DNA of 6,278 bases from Actinomycetota bacterium. Lineage in GTDB: Bacteria; Actinomycetota; Thermoleophilia; Gaiellales; Gaiellaceae. The notes under the pieces are model-generated. The model had not been told where the DNA came from, did not search any database, and worked only from the letters and a program-made list of their open reading frames with translations. The translations under genes and the position numbers were made by a program. Below, one piece after another: positions 1-5,381 of the stretch (position 1 is its first letter; the number at the start of each line of letters is the position of its first letter). The stretch spans positions 868-7,145 of the forward strand of contig PMXT01000173.1 in assembly GCA_003170995.1 (NCBI GenBank). The letters are read 5' to 3'.

Positions 1-128
1 TGCAGCGCGGGCACCGGCGGATCCGAGCCGTACGTCTTCGTCACCGCCTCGAGCTCCAGCACCGGAACGGCCTCGGCGTCTCTTCCGCGCTCGGCGACAT
101 CGATCGCCGTTACTGCCGGGCTGCTCAT
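1..128 (-). CDS. ABC transporter ATP-binding protein, N-terminal fragment (MacB/LolD-like)
   Basis: Only the first 42 codons are in the window; the gene continues past base 1. The visible protein begins MSSPAVTAIDVAERG, a variable leader, and then reads VLELEAVTKTYGSDPPVPAL, the typical first beta strand of an ABC nucleotide-binding domain ending in the aromatic A-loop Tyr that stacks on the ATP adenine. Walker A and later motifs lie outside. The ATG shares an ATGA overlap with the stop of the adaptor gene, so translation is probably coupled. An ATPase straight after a periplasmic-adaptor-like protein is the usual MacA-MacB or LolCDE-like layout, so I infer that it powers the adaptor's export system and that a FtsX-like permease follows. 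Which substrate is moved cannot be read here. The ABC assignment is fairly safe; the MacB subfamily is inferred from context. Confidence 0.75.
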   Translation of the reverse strand, partial: MSSPAVTAIDVAERGRDAEAVPVLELEAVTKTYGSDPPVPAL

Positions 129-1681
129 GAGGCAGCCACCACCACGCGCAGTCCCTCGTGCAGGCCGGCGCCGCTCACCTGCACCATCCCGCTCGCATCG
201 TCGAACAGGCCGAGGGTCACCCGCAACAGCTGATGCGCCCCGCTCGGGCTGACGGCTTCCACGGCATAGCCGCCGCCGGTCAGAGCCAGCAGCGCGTTCA
301 CCGGCACCACCAGCACGTTGCTCACGCTGGCCGTGGTGATCTCGACGTTCACCGGCGCCTGGTCGAGCTCGCCGGCTGTCGCCTCGTGCAGCAACTTGAC
401 GTCCACCTCGATCGTCGGCGTGCTCGAGCTGTCGTTGCCCTGGTCGCCACCCGTCGAGGGTGTTGTCGCGACCTTGCCGATCGTGGAAACCACGCCGGGT
501 GTGGTGCTGTTGTCGGGCAGAGTGACGGTGACCTTGTCGCCGACCGCAACCTGCGACTGCTGGGCCGCATCCAGCTCGATCGCGACCTGGTGCCGGGTCG
601 AGGTGACGGCTAGTACGGGCCCCGGCTGCACCGCTTGCCCGACCGTCGGAGTGGCGCTCGTCACCCGCACAGGCCCCGGCATGAACGCGACCGACCCGAG
701 CGCCAGCACTCCCGTCTGATCCATTCCGTGCGCGGCTTGCAAGGAGACGATCGCCTGCTCGGTCGCCGAGCTGAAGCTGCCGCCGGTCAGGCCCTGGCCA
801 TAGCCGAGCGCCTCGAGATTCGCGTTCAGTTTTGCCACGTCCCGGCCCGGCGACATCCCCGCCCGGAACGCGCGCCAGGCGGTCACCGGTCCGTACAGAA
901 GCAGCACGGGCTGCGAGTTGATCTCGTACAGCGCCTGCCCCCGCCGGATCATCGTCCCCGCGGCCGGGAGCATCGTGTAGATCGACGTGCTCTCGTAGGT
1001 GACTGCCGACGACTCGGCGCTCGCCAGGCTCTGCTGCGCCCCCGTCAGCGCCCCCTGATCGTTCTCGATCTGACCCTGGTCGGTCGCGACCGCGTGCTTC
1101 GCGCTTGCCAGCGCGACTTCGTCGCCCGAGACGGTCTGGATGGCTGAAGCGCACGGCGTTGAGGCCGAGCCTCCGCCTTCGGAGCCGGTGTCGCTCCCTC
1201 CGTTGCCGGCGCTACCGGCGGCGGCCGCTCCGGCGCAGTCGCTGGCCTGCTTGCGCCGATCGGCGCTGAGTTGGGACTGCGCCTGCACCAGCGTCTGCCT
1301 GTCTGCCGACAACGTGGATCGATCTGCATCCAGCGTTTCCTGCGCCGAGCTGTACGTTTGCCGCGCCTGGCTCTCCGCCGAGGGCGCCGTCCCGGCAGGC
1401 AGATTCACATTCAGCGAGCCCGCGTAGCCGAGCGTGCCGCTCACCTGCGTCTGCGAGGAGAGCGACTCCCGCGTCACCTTCCCGATTGCGGTGGGGGCAC
1501 CGTTGTCGGAGGCACCGCTGTTCGTAGACGAGCCGCCGGGAAAGGGATCGGTCACGACAACGAGCGCCACCAGAGCAATCGTCACGACGGCCGCCACGGC
1601 CGCGACCCTACGCCGAGTCCGACTACTGCCACGGAGCCCGAACAGGCCCGCCCTCTTGCCAGTTTCGTTCTGCATGGTCAT
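125..1681 (-). CDS. Membrane-fusion/adaptor protein (HlyD/MacA-like) with peptidoglycan-binding-like domain
   Basis: A 518-residue adaptor from the ATG at 1681; the frame stays open to a GTG at 1708, but that overlaps the upstream gene and lacks a ribosome site, whereas AGGA lies 7 bases before 1681. Residues ~26-44 form one membrane anchor after an Arg-rich cytoplasmic start. An extracytoplasmic region follows: a beta/lipoyl-like strand (~65-95), a helical hairpin with heptads (LDADRST, LSADRQT, LSADRRK; ~102-148), a Gly/Ser-rich insert (~150-176) bounded by the only two cysteines (C149, C177), the returning helix (~181-226), the lipoyl-like half ending PAAGTMIRRGQALYEI, a PG_binding_1-like helical domain (~274-336, with LNANLEALGY and AIVSLQAAHG), and beta-barrel and membrane-proximal domains to the C-terminus. 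Adaptors of this kind link an ABC permease to the envelope. It sits between the lipoproteins and the ATPase and overlaps the latter by ATGA. Family confident; cargo unknown. Confidence 0.88.
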   Translation of the reverse strand: MTMQNETGKRAGLFGLRGSSRTRRRVAAVAAVVTIALVALVVVTDPFPGGSSTNSGASDNGAPTAIGKVTRESLSSQTQVSGTLGYAGSLNVNLPAGTAPSAESQARQTYSSAQETLDADRSTLSADRQTLVQAQSQLSADRRKQASDCAGAAAAGSAGNGGSDTGSEGGGSASTPCASAIQTVSGDEVALASAKHAVATDQGQIENDQGALTGAQQSLASAESSAVTYESTSIYTMLPAAGTMIRRGQALYEINSQPVLLLYGPVTAWRAFRAGMSPGRDVAKLNANLEALGYGQGLTGGSFSSATEQAIVSLQAAHGMDQTGVLALGSVAFMPGPVRVTSATPTVGQAVQPGPVLAVTSTRHQVAIELDAAQQSQVAVGDKVTVTLPDNSTTPGVVSTIGKVATTPSTGGDQGNDSSSTPTIEVDVKLLHEATAGELDQAPVNVEITTASVSNVLVVPVNALLALTGGGYAVEAVSPSGAHQLLRVTLGLFDDASGMVQVSGAGLHEGLRVVVAAS

Positions 1682-1688
1682 AGGAGCG

Positions 1689-1692
1689 TCCT
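1689..1692 (-). promoter_or_regulatory. Ribosome binding site that decides the adaptor start
   Basis: Minus-strand AGGA lies 7 bases upstream of the ATG at 1681, supporting that start over the GTG at 1708 and the second ATG at 1675. The AGGA is itself the left arm of AGGA-CGC-TCCT, a short inverted repeat that could weakly mask the site; that effect is only an inference. Confidence 0.5.
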
Positions 1693-1694
1693 GT

Positions 1695-2315
1695 TCAATG
1701 GCTGGCACGCGTTAGGCCCTGACAGGTCTTCTGCGCCTTCTGGAACTGTGGCGAGTTTGGATCCATCCCGCTTTTCGCGCTGAGGCTTTGGCTTACCATC
1801 CCGCCCGAGCCAAATGTCGGGTCGGGGTAGTTCGGATATCCGTGGGAGCGCATGCACGCCGCAAAGGCAAGCAGCTGCGTTTTCATCTGCTGCTGCTTCG
1901 CCTGGCTCAGCGTGTGCCCAGCATCTGATCCCGCCGGAATCAGATGCTGACAGGCTGCGACTGCTCGCTGGAACCCCGGCGAGCCCGGATTCAGCGATGT
2001 CGAAATGGTGATCGTGATCTCTCCCTGGGCGTCCGGGTCGGGGAAGCTCGGCACCCCGTGGGAGCGCATGCAGGCCGTGAACTTGACGCCGGCCGTACCC
2101 GTGCCCAGGTCTGTCGAGAAGCTCGATCCGATCCCTACTCCCGGTGGCAACGAGAACGCACCCGAGCTGCTGCCCGCGCTGCTGCTCGAGGTTGTAGTCC
2201 CTAGGTTCGCGACGGACGGAGCTTTCGATCCTCCGCCGCAACCCGCGGCAAGGGCCACAAGGGCCGTGCACACAAGGACGCAGCCGATAGTGCGCCGTCC
2301 ACAACGCGAGATCAT
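1695..2315 (-). CDS. Secreted lipoprotein with two paired-cysteine CMRSHG(V/Y)P modules (second of tandem pair)
   Basis: A 206-residue protein from the ATG at 2315, chosen because a strong AAAGGAGGG stands 5 bases upstream and because this start puts a lipoprotein signal at the N-terminus: basic MISRCGRR, a hydrophobic core, then lipobox ALAAGC with C26 as the lipidated residue. A Gly/Ser/Thr linker (~27-75) follows, then two related modules. Module 1 (~77-126) reads FTACMRSHGVPSFPDPD and ends SPGFQRAVAACQHLIP, with C82 and C122. Module 2 (~150-202) reads FAACMRSHGYPNYPDP and ends SPQFQKAQKTCQGL, with C154 and C198. Each module probably closes a disulfide outside the membrane. The start overlaps the preceding lipoprotein's stop (TGATG). 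I recognise the motif as recurrent in uncharacterised actinobacterial lipoproteins but know no function; role in the downstream export system is inferred from position. Confidence 0.85.
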   Translation of the reverse strand: MISRCGRRTIGCVLVCTALVALAAGCGGGSKAPSVANLGTTTSSSSAGSSSGAFSLPPGVGIGSSFSTDLGTGTAGVKFTACMRSHGVPSFPDPDAQGEITITISTSLNPGSPGFQRAVAACQHLIPAGSDAGHTLSQAKQQQMKTQLLAFAACMRSHGYPNYPDPTFGSGGMVSQSLSAKSGMDPNSPQFQKAQKTCQGLTRASH

Positions 2316-2863
2316 CAGAACCCTCCTTTCGGTCCGAGTGTCGGGTAAAGGCTCGCGCACGCCTTGTCGGCAGCCAGGAAGACGGGCGACTTGGAATCAA
2401 TCCGGTCGACGCTGGCCGGAAACTCTCCCCGCCCGTCGGGATCAGGGAAGCTGGGCACGCCGTTCTTGCGCATGCAGACGGCGAACTTCGCCAGGCCCTG
2501 CGTCCTCTCCGCATGTTGAGCCGGCGTCAGAGGTGGCGGACCGCCGCTCGGTGCCAGCTTCTGACAGGCTGCCTGCGCCGCCTGAAGTGTGCTCGAGTCG
2601 GCTCCGGAGCGAATCATGAGCCCATGGCCGCCGCGGCCGGTGTCGGTCGTCACGCCGTGCGCCGTCATACACGTGGCGAAGGAGGCGAAGTTCGACGCCT
2701 TCGAGCCGCCGCCGGCTTCGGTTGTGCCGGTCGTGCCCAGGCTCGCTACGGCAGGAGACTTCGAGCCGCCGCAGCTTGCGGCCAGCAAGACGAGAGCCGG
2801 GCTCGCAGCAAGCACGAGGTAGATCGCGTAACAACCGTTTCGTCTCAGTCCGTCCTGGCTCAC
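2315..2863 (-). CDS. Secreted lipoprotein with one intact and one degenerate paired-cysteine module (first of tandem pair)
   Basis: A 182-residue protein starting at a GTG (2863), the only in-frame start that leaves a complete lipoprotein signal: basic residues (RRN), a hydrophobic core (~12-28) and lipobox LLAASC with C31 lipidated. After a short Gly/Thr/Ser linker come two modules. The first (~58-105) starts FASFATCMTAHGV but lacks the FPDP part, running into a Gly-rich TGRGGHG stretch before AAQAACQKLAP (C65, C100). The second (~126-175) is intact: FAVCMRKNGVPSFPDPD, then SPVFLAADKACASLYP (C130, C169). Linker motifs S-P-A-V-A-S-L-G-T-T here and A-P-S-V-A-N-L-G-T-T in the next protein show that the pair arose by gene duplication. 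No clear ribosome site precedes the GTG. It follows the kinase by 44 bases and overlaps the next gene by one base. Function unknown; surface-attached, probably an accessory of the export system or a ligand-binding partner of the kinase. Confidence 0.82.
   Translation of the reverse strand: MSQDGLRRNGCYAIYLVLAASPALVLLAASCGGSKSPAVASLGTTGTTEAGGGSKASNFASFATCMTAHGVTTDTGRGGHGLMIRSGADSSTLQAAQAACQKLAPSGGPPPLTPAQHAERTQGLAKFAVCMRKNGVPSFPDPDGRGEFPASVDRIDSKSPVFLAADKACASLYPTLGPKGGF
2321..2329 (-). promoter_or_regulatory. Strong Shine-Dalgarno for the second lipoprotein
   Basis: Minus-strand AAAGGAGGG, near-perfect complement to the 16S tail, 5 bases before the ATG at 2315. It lies inside the last codons of the preceding lipoprotein, encoding its Lys-Gly-Gly, and fixes 2315 rather than 2360 as the start. 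It is the strongest ribosome site in the window, so the second lipoprotein may be made in excess of its neighbours. Confidence 0.8.
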
Positions 2864-2872
2864 TTACCCAGG

Positions 2873-2898
2873 AAAGCAGAGGTCTCTAAAACTGCTTT
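2873..2898 (-). repeat. Inverted repeat AAAGCAG / CTGCTTT between kinase and lipoprotein genes
   Basis: Perfect 7-bp arms at 2873-2879 and 2892-2898 with a 12-base loop, ending about 10 bases before the GTG of the first lipoprotein. No U-tract follows in the direction of transcription, so it is not an ordinary intrinsic terminator. It could be an mRNA hairpin shaping translation, or be incidental to the overlapping direct repeats. Confidence 0.3.
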
Positions 2899-2911
2899 AA
2901 AAGAGCCCTAA
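2879..2911 (-). promoter_or_regulatory. Three 11-bp-spaced TTARRG direct repeats, candidate response-regulator box
   Basis: On the minus strand TTAGGG, TTAAAG and TTAGAG begin at 2911, 2900 and 2889, exactly one helical turn (11 bp) apart. The first overlaps the kinase stop codon. OmpR/PhoB-family regulators characteristically bind head-to-tail half-sites at 10-11 bp spacing, and such a regulator is encoded two genes upstream. The stretch is strikingly AT-rich against its surroundings and could also supply a -10-like TTTAGA element for an internal promoter of the lipoprotein genes. Binding is inferred. Confidence 0.45.
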
Positions 2912-4263
2912 CGAGTCAGTGAAAGCTCGAGGCGGAGGATCGTGCCGCCGCCAGGGGCTCGCTCGGCGGTCACGCTGCCGCCGTGGGCGTCCACGATCTG
3001 CTTGACGATCGCCAGGCCGAGACCGGCGCCGGGCATCCCGCGCGCGCTGACCGAGCGGTAGAAGCGGTTGAAGACGAGCGACAGGTCCTCCTCGGCGATC
3101 CCGGGCCCGCGGTCGCGCACCTCGACGACTCCATCCTTGGCCGCGACGTCGATCGTCTCGCCTTCCGGGCTCCACTTGCGGGCGTTGTCGAGCAGATTCG
3201 AAACCGCCCGCTCGATCCGTTCCTGCACCCCGGTGACCACCGAGGGCTCGAGCTGTGTCCGGAACGAGAGCTTGGGCGCTCGCCGCGCCATGCGGTTGAC
3301 CACCGTCTGCACGACCTCGTCGAGCCGGAACTCGCTCGGCGCGATATCGGGCTCTTCGCCGCGCGCCAACTCGACGAGCTCCCCGACCAGCGTCGTCATC
3401 GACTCGAGCTCGTCTCGCACGTCGGCCACCAGCTCGGCGCGCTCGTTCGCGTCGAGCTTCTCCGGGTCGGCGAGGAGCTCGACGTTCGCCCGCAGGGTCG
3501 CGATCGGGGTGCGCAGCTCATGTGAAGCGTCGGCGACGAGCTGCCGCTGCGCGCTCAGCGAAGCATCGAGATGCGCCAGCAGCTCGTCCAACCGTCTCGA
3601 GAGACGGCTGATCTCGTCGCGTCCGCTCTGCCCGGTGCGCTCGCTCAGGTCGCCGGTCTCGACGATCCGCTCCGTGGTTTCGGTGAGACGGCGCAGTGGC
3701 GCGATCGCCCGCCCCGAAACTAGCGCGCCGAGCAGCGCTGCGATCCCGATACCGCCGAGCGAGATGAAGGTGAGCAGCCAGCGCAAGTGCGCGAGATTGT
3801 GGTTCATGTCGCTGAGCGAAGCCGAGATGCGGGTGGTGCGGTCAGGCAGATCGAGCGTGAGCTTCCGCTCGCTCCCGACCGTCGCGAAATGCGGCGTCTT
3901 CGTGGCGTTCGGAACGGCCCGCTTGAGCAGTCGGACGGAGACCATGACTCCCCTGAGCGATCCGGGAAGAATGAGCAGACGATTCGAGACGCACACGACA
4001 CTCGCGCTCGCGCCGAACTGTTTCTTCGCGTTCGTCCGGCGTTGCGCAACCTTGGTACTCCGGGCCGGCGCCGTCGCTATACGTGCCTGCCCCGGGCAGA
4101 GGCGATCCGGGCTCACCCGGCTCTTGAGGGTCGAGTTGAGATCCGCGTCGATCTGACCGAGCAGCTCGCTCCGATCGGTGTAGTAGACGACGAACGAGGT
4201 CCCGACGACCGCGACCGCGACCGCCAGCGCCACCAGCACCGTCAGCCGCAGACGAAAGCTCAT
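2908..4263 (-). CDS. Two-component sensor histidine kinase (HAMP-HisKA-HATPase, MprB-like layout)
   Basis: A 451-residue membrane kinase. TM1 is at ~7-28, an extracytoplasmic sensor region at ~29-158, TM2 at ~162-183, a HAMP linker at ~184-237, then HisKA with the phospho-acceptor H248 in ASHELRTPIATL. The ATPase domain carries the N box SNLLDNARKWSP (N356, N360), G1 DRGPGI (~384-389), the F box FNRFYR, and G2 GAGLGLAIV (~412-420). All catalytic elements are intact. It should phosphorylate the response regulator encoded immediately upstream, whose stop it overlaps as ATGA; GAGGG sits just before the ATG. The only cysteines, C56 and C91, both lie in the sensor region and could form a disulfide. 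The sensor has no domain I recognise, so the stimulus is unknown; the operon context points to an envelope or drug signal. Length and order fit the MprB/PrrB-type class. Confidence 0.94.
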   Translation of the reverse strand: MSFRLRLTVLVALAVAVAVVGTSFVVYYTDRSELLGQIDADLNSTLKSRVSPDRLCPGQARIATAPARSTKVAQRRTNAKKQFGASASVVCVSNRLLILPGSLRGVMVSVRLLKRAVPNATKTPHFATVGSERKLTLDLPDRTTRISASLSDMNHNLAHLRWLLTFISLGGIGIAALLGALVSGRAIAPLRRLTETTERIVETGDLSERTGQSGRDEISRLSRRLDELLAHLDASLSAQRQLVADASHELRTPIATLRANVELLADPEKLDANERAELVADVRDELESMTTLVGELVELARGEEPDIAPSEFRLDEVVQTVVNRMARRAPKLSFRTQLEPSVVTGVQERIERAVSNLLDNARKWSPEGETIDVAAKDGVVEVRDRGPGIAEEDLSLVFNRFYRSVSARGMPGAGLGLAIVKQIVDAHGGSVTAERAPGGGTILRLELSLTR

Positions 4264-4928
4264 CGTTCCCTCAACGTGAAGCCGACCCCGCGAACGGTCT
4301 GGATCAGCCGACTCTCGCCGCCCGCCTCGAGCTTGCGCCGCAGATGACCGACGAACACGTCCAGCGAGTTCGACGACAGCGACGCGTCATAGCCCCAGAC
4401 CCGCTCGTAGATCAAGTCTCGCGCGAGCACCTGGCGAGGATGGCGGAGGAAGAACTCGAGCAGCTCGAACTCGATCGGGCTCAGCTCGATCTCCCGCTCG
4501 CCTCGCCGGGCGTCGCGGGTCAGCAGGTCGAGCCGGAGATCGGCGAACTCCATCGTCTCGGCGCCGCCACCAGCACGTCTCAACAAGGCGCGAATCCTCG
4601 CCACCAGCTCCTCGTTCGCGAACGGCTTGACCAGATAGTCGTCGGCGCCCGCCTGGAGACCGGCGACCCGGTCGCGCACAGCGTCGCGCGCGGTAAGCAT
4701 CAGCACGGGCAGCTCACCTCCCTCGCTGCGCAATCGCTCGCAGACCTCGATGCCGTCGCTTCCCGGCATCATCACGTCGAGCACGACAGCGTCGAACGAA
4801 CGCGCGCGCAGCCGGGCAAGCGCCGCCTCGCCGTCTTCGGCCAGCTCGACCTCGAAACCCTCCGAGATCAGCACGCGGCGGAGCGCCCTGCGCAGGCCCG
4901 CGTCATCGTCTACGACGAGAATCACCAC
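4260..4928 (-). CDS. OmpR/PhoB-family response regulator
   Basis: A 222-residue regulator. The receiver domain (~1-117) has the acidic pocket D7-D8-D9, phospho-acceptor D51 in VVLDVMMPG, switch T79 in LMLTA and K101 in VKPF; the DNA-binding winged helix (~125-220) shows IELSPIEFELLEFFLRHP, the recognition region NSLDVFVGHLRRKLE and the wing TVRGVGFTLRE. This is a complete OmpR/PhoB-type transcription factor, closest in feel to actinobacterial MprA/PrrA-like regulators. It is paired with the kinase that follows. The start is GTG GTG at 4928 or 4925; no purine-rich ribosome site precedes either, and an in-frame TAG at about 4964 excludes a longer protein with a normal start. Being first in the probable operon, it is likely autoregulated, and AT-rich repeats upstream and downstream of the pair are candidate targets. 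Confidence 0.95.
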   Translation of the reverse strand: MVILVVDDDAGLRRALRRVLISEGFEVELAEDGEAALARLRARSFDAVVLDVMMPGSDGIEVCERLRSEGGELPVLMLTARDAVRDRVAGLQAGADDYLVKPFANEELVARIRALLRRAGGGAETMEFADLRLDLLTRDARRGEREIELSPIEFELLEFFLRHPRQVLARDLIYERVWGYDASLSSNSLDVFVGHLRRKLEAGGESRLIQTVRGVGFTLRER

Positions 4929-4948
4929 GGCCGAAGTGTGCAGGAAGT

Positions 4949-4966
4949 CTGTGAAACGAGCCTAAA
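4949..4966 (-). promoter_or_regulatory. Candidate autoregulatory box upstream of the response regulator
   Basis: Minus-strand TTTAGGCTCGTTTCACAG lies 20 bases before the regulator start. It contains TTTAGG and TTTCAC half-sites 10 bp apart and resembles the box before the lipoproteins (TTAGGGCTCTTTTAAAG). A TAATTT at 4969-4964 could be the -10 of the operon promoter, but no convincing -35 is visible. Regulator binding is inferred from resemblance and position. Confidence 0.35.
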
Positions 4967-4969
4967 TTA

Positions 4970-4986
4970 CCGCAGCCCGGGCGCGG
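4970..4986 (-). terminator. Possible weak terminator hairpin after the winged-helix gene
   Basis: Minus-strand CCGCGCCCGGGCTGCGG can fold as a GC-rich stem (CCGC/GCGG outside, GC/GC inside, one bulged T) and is followed by TAATTT. It lies 22 bases after the stop of the winged-helix gene. The T-run is poor, and the same bases may instead belong to the regulator's promoter region, so this is a tentative call. Confidence 0.25.
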
Positions 4987-5007
4987 CGAGCGGGGTGGCT
5001 AGCCGTT

Positions 5008-5355
5008 TCAGCGTTTGAGGTCTCTCACGAGTTCGTAGACTCCATGACGCACCCTATAGAAGCGCGGATGCTTCCCCGTTACGTTTCTCGCGAGCGCCGC
5101 CTTGACTGATTTCCAGGCCAGCGGCTCGCCGATGATTTCACAGGCCGCCGCGTGATTCTCGCGCGCCCGCATCGGCTCCCCGACTCGCTCGAGAACAAGC
5201 ATCACGGTCTCGAGCACCGGGCTCACCCTGGCGGGGACCGGCCGAGGTTCACGGGGATAAACCAAGGCTCTCCGGAGCAATTCGTCGTGAAGCGCGCCTA
5301 GGCGGACAAGCTCAACCTCGGCTCGAGGGTTTGAACGTGCTCCGTTTAGTTCCAA
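5008..5355 (-). CDS. Small winged-helix-like protein, function unknown
   Basis: A 115-residue basic protein with no membrane segment or signal peptide. Residues ~46-108 look like a winged helix: SPVLETVMLVLERVGEPMRA, a second helix HAAACEIIGEP, a helix with SVKAALARN and a terminal wing PRFYRVRHGVYEL. The closing R-F-x-R-V-x-x-G-V-Y pattern recalls HARE-HTH-type winged helices, and I recall similar small proteins as common, uncharacterised, in Solirubrobacterales; neither was checked. The first possible start is a TTG at 5355, four codons after an in-frame TAA, with no obvious ribosome site, so the gene may be a 5'-truncated relic or start internally. It lies 79 bases upstream of the response regulator on the same strand and is divergent from the transporter gene. 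Base composition is less GC-rich than its neighbours. It might bind DNA; no regulatory target is shown. Confidence 0.55.
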   Translation of the reverse strand: MELNGARSNPRAEVELVRLGALHDELLRRALVYPREPRPVPARVSPVLETVMLVLERVGEPMRARENHAAACEIIGEPLAWKSVKAALARNVTGKHPRFYRVRHGVYELVRDLKR

Positions 5356-5381
5356 ACCGCGGTTTTACGGGGTAAACGCGG
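5354..5381. repeat. Palindrome AAACCGCGGTTT with adjoining inverted and direct repeats
   Basis: A perfect 12-bp palindrome occupies 5354-5365, overlapping the TTG of the winged-helix gene. Next to it is TTTAC-GGG-GTAAA (5364-5376), and AAACCGCGG (5354-5362) recurs as AAACGCGG (5374-5381), 20 bp on, i.e. two helical turns. The arrangement suits an operator at the winged-helix gene's start, perhaps for self-control, but a recombination scar is also possible. Confidence 0.4.

Noticed and set aside
158..1783. Several plus-strand frames of 93-170 codons opposite the adaptor
   Set aside because: Overlapping antisense shadows of the adaptor with biased composition and no coherent domains.
1678..2514. 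278-codon minus-strand frame across both lipoproteins
   Set aside because: It is a frame-shifted reading of the two lipoprotein genes, Arg-rich and without motifs, while the accepted frames give signal peptides, lipoboxes and repeated cysteine modules.
2005..2619. Plus-strand frame of 204 codons opposite the lipoproteins
   Set aside because: Arg/Pro/Ala-rich low-information product with no ribosome site; an antisense shadow.
3068..4156. Long plus-strand open frame (362 codons) opposite the histidine kinase
   Set aside because: Its product is a Ser/Arg-rich string with no domain. It exists because the GC-rich kinase codons lack stops on the opposite strand; the kinase frame has every catalytic motif.
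4344..5018. Plus-strand frame of 224 codons opposite the response regulator
   Set aside because: Shadow of the response regulator, whose receiver and winged-helix motifs are complete on the minus strand.
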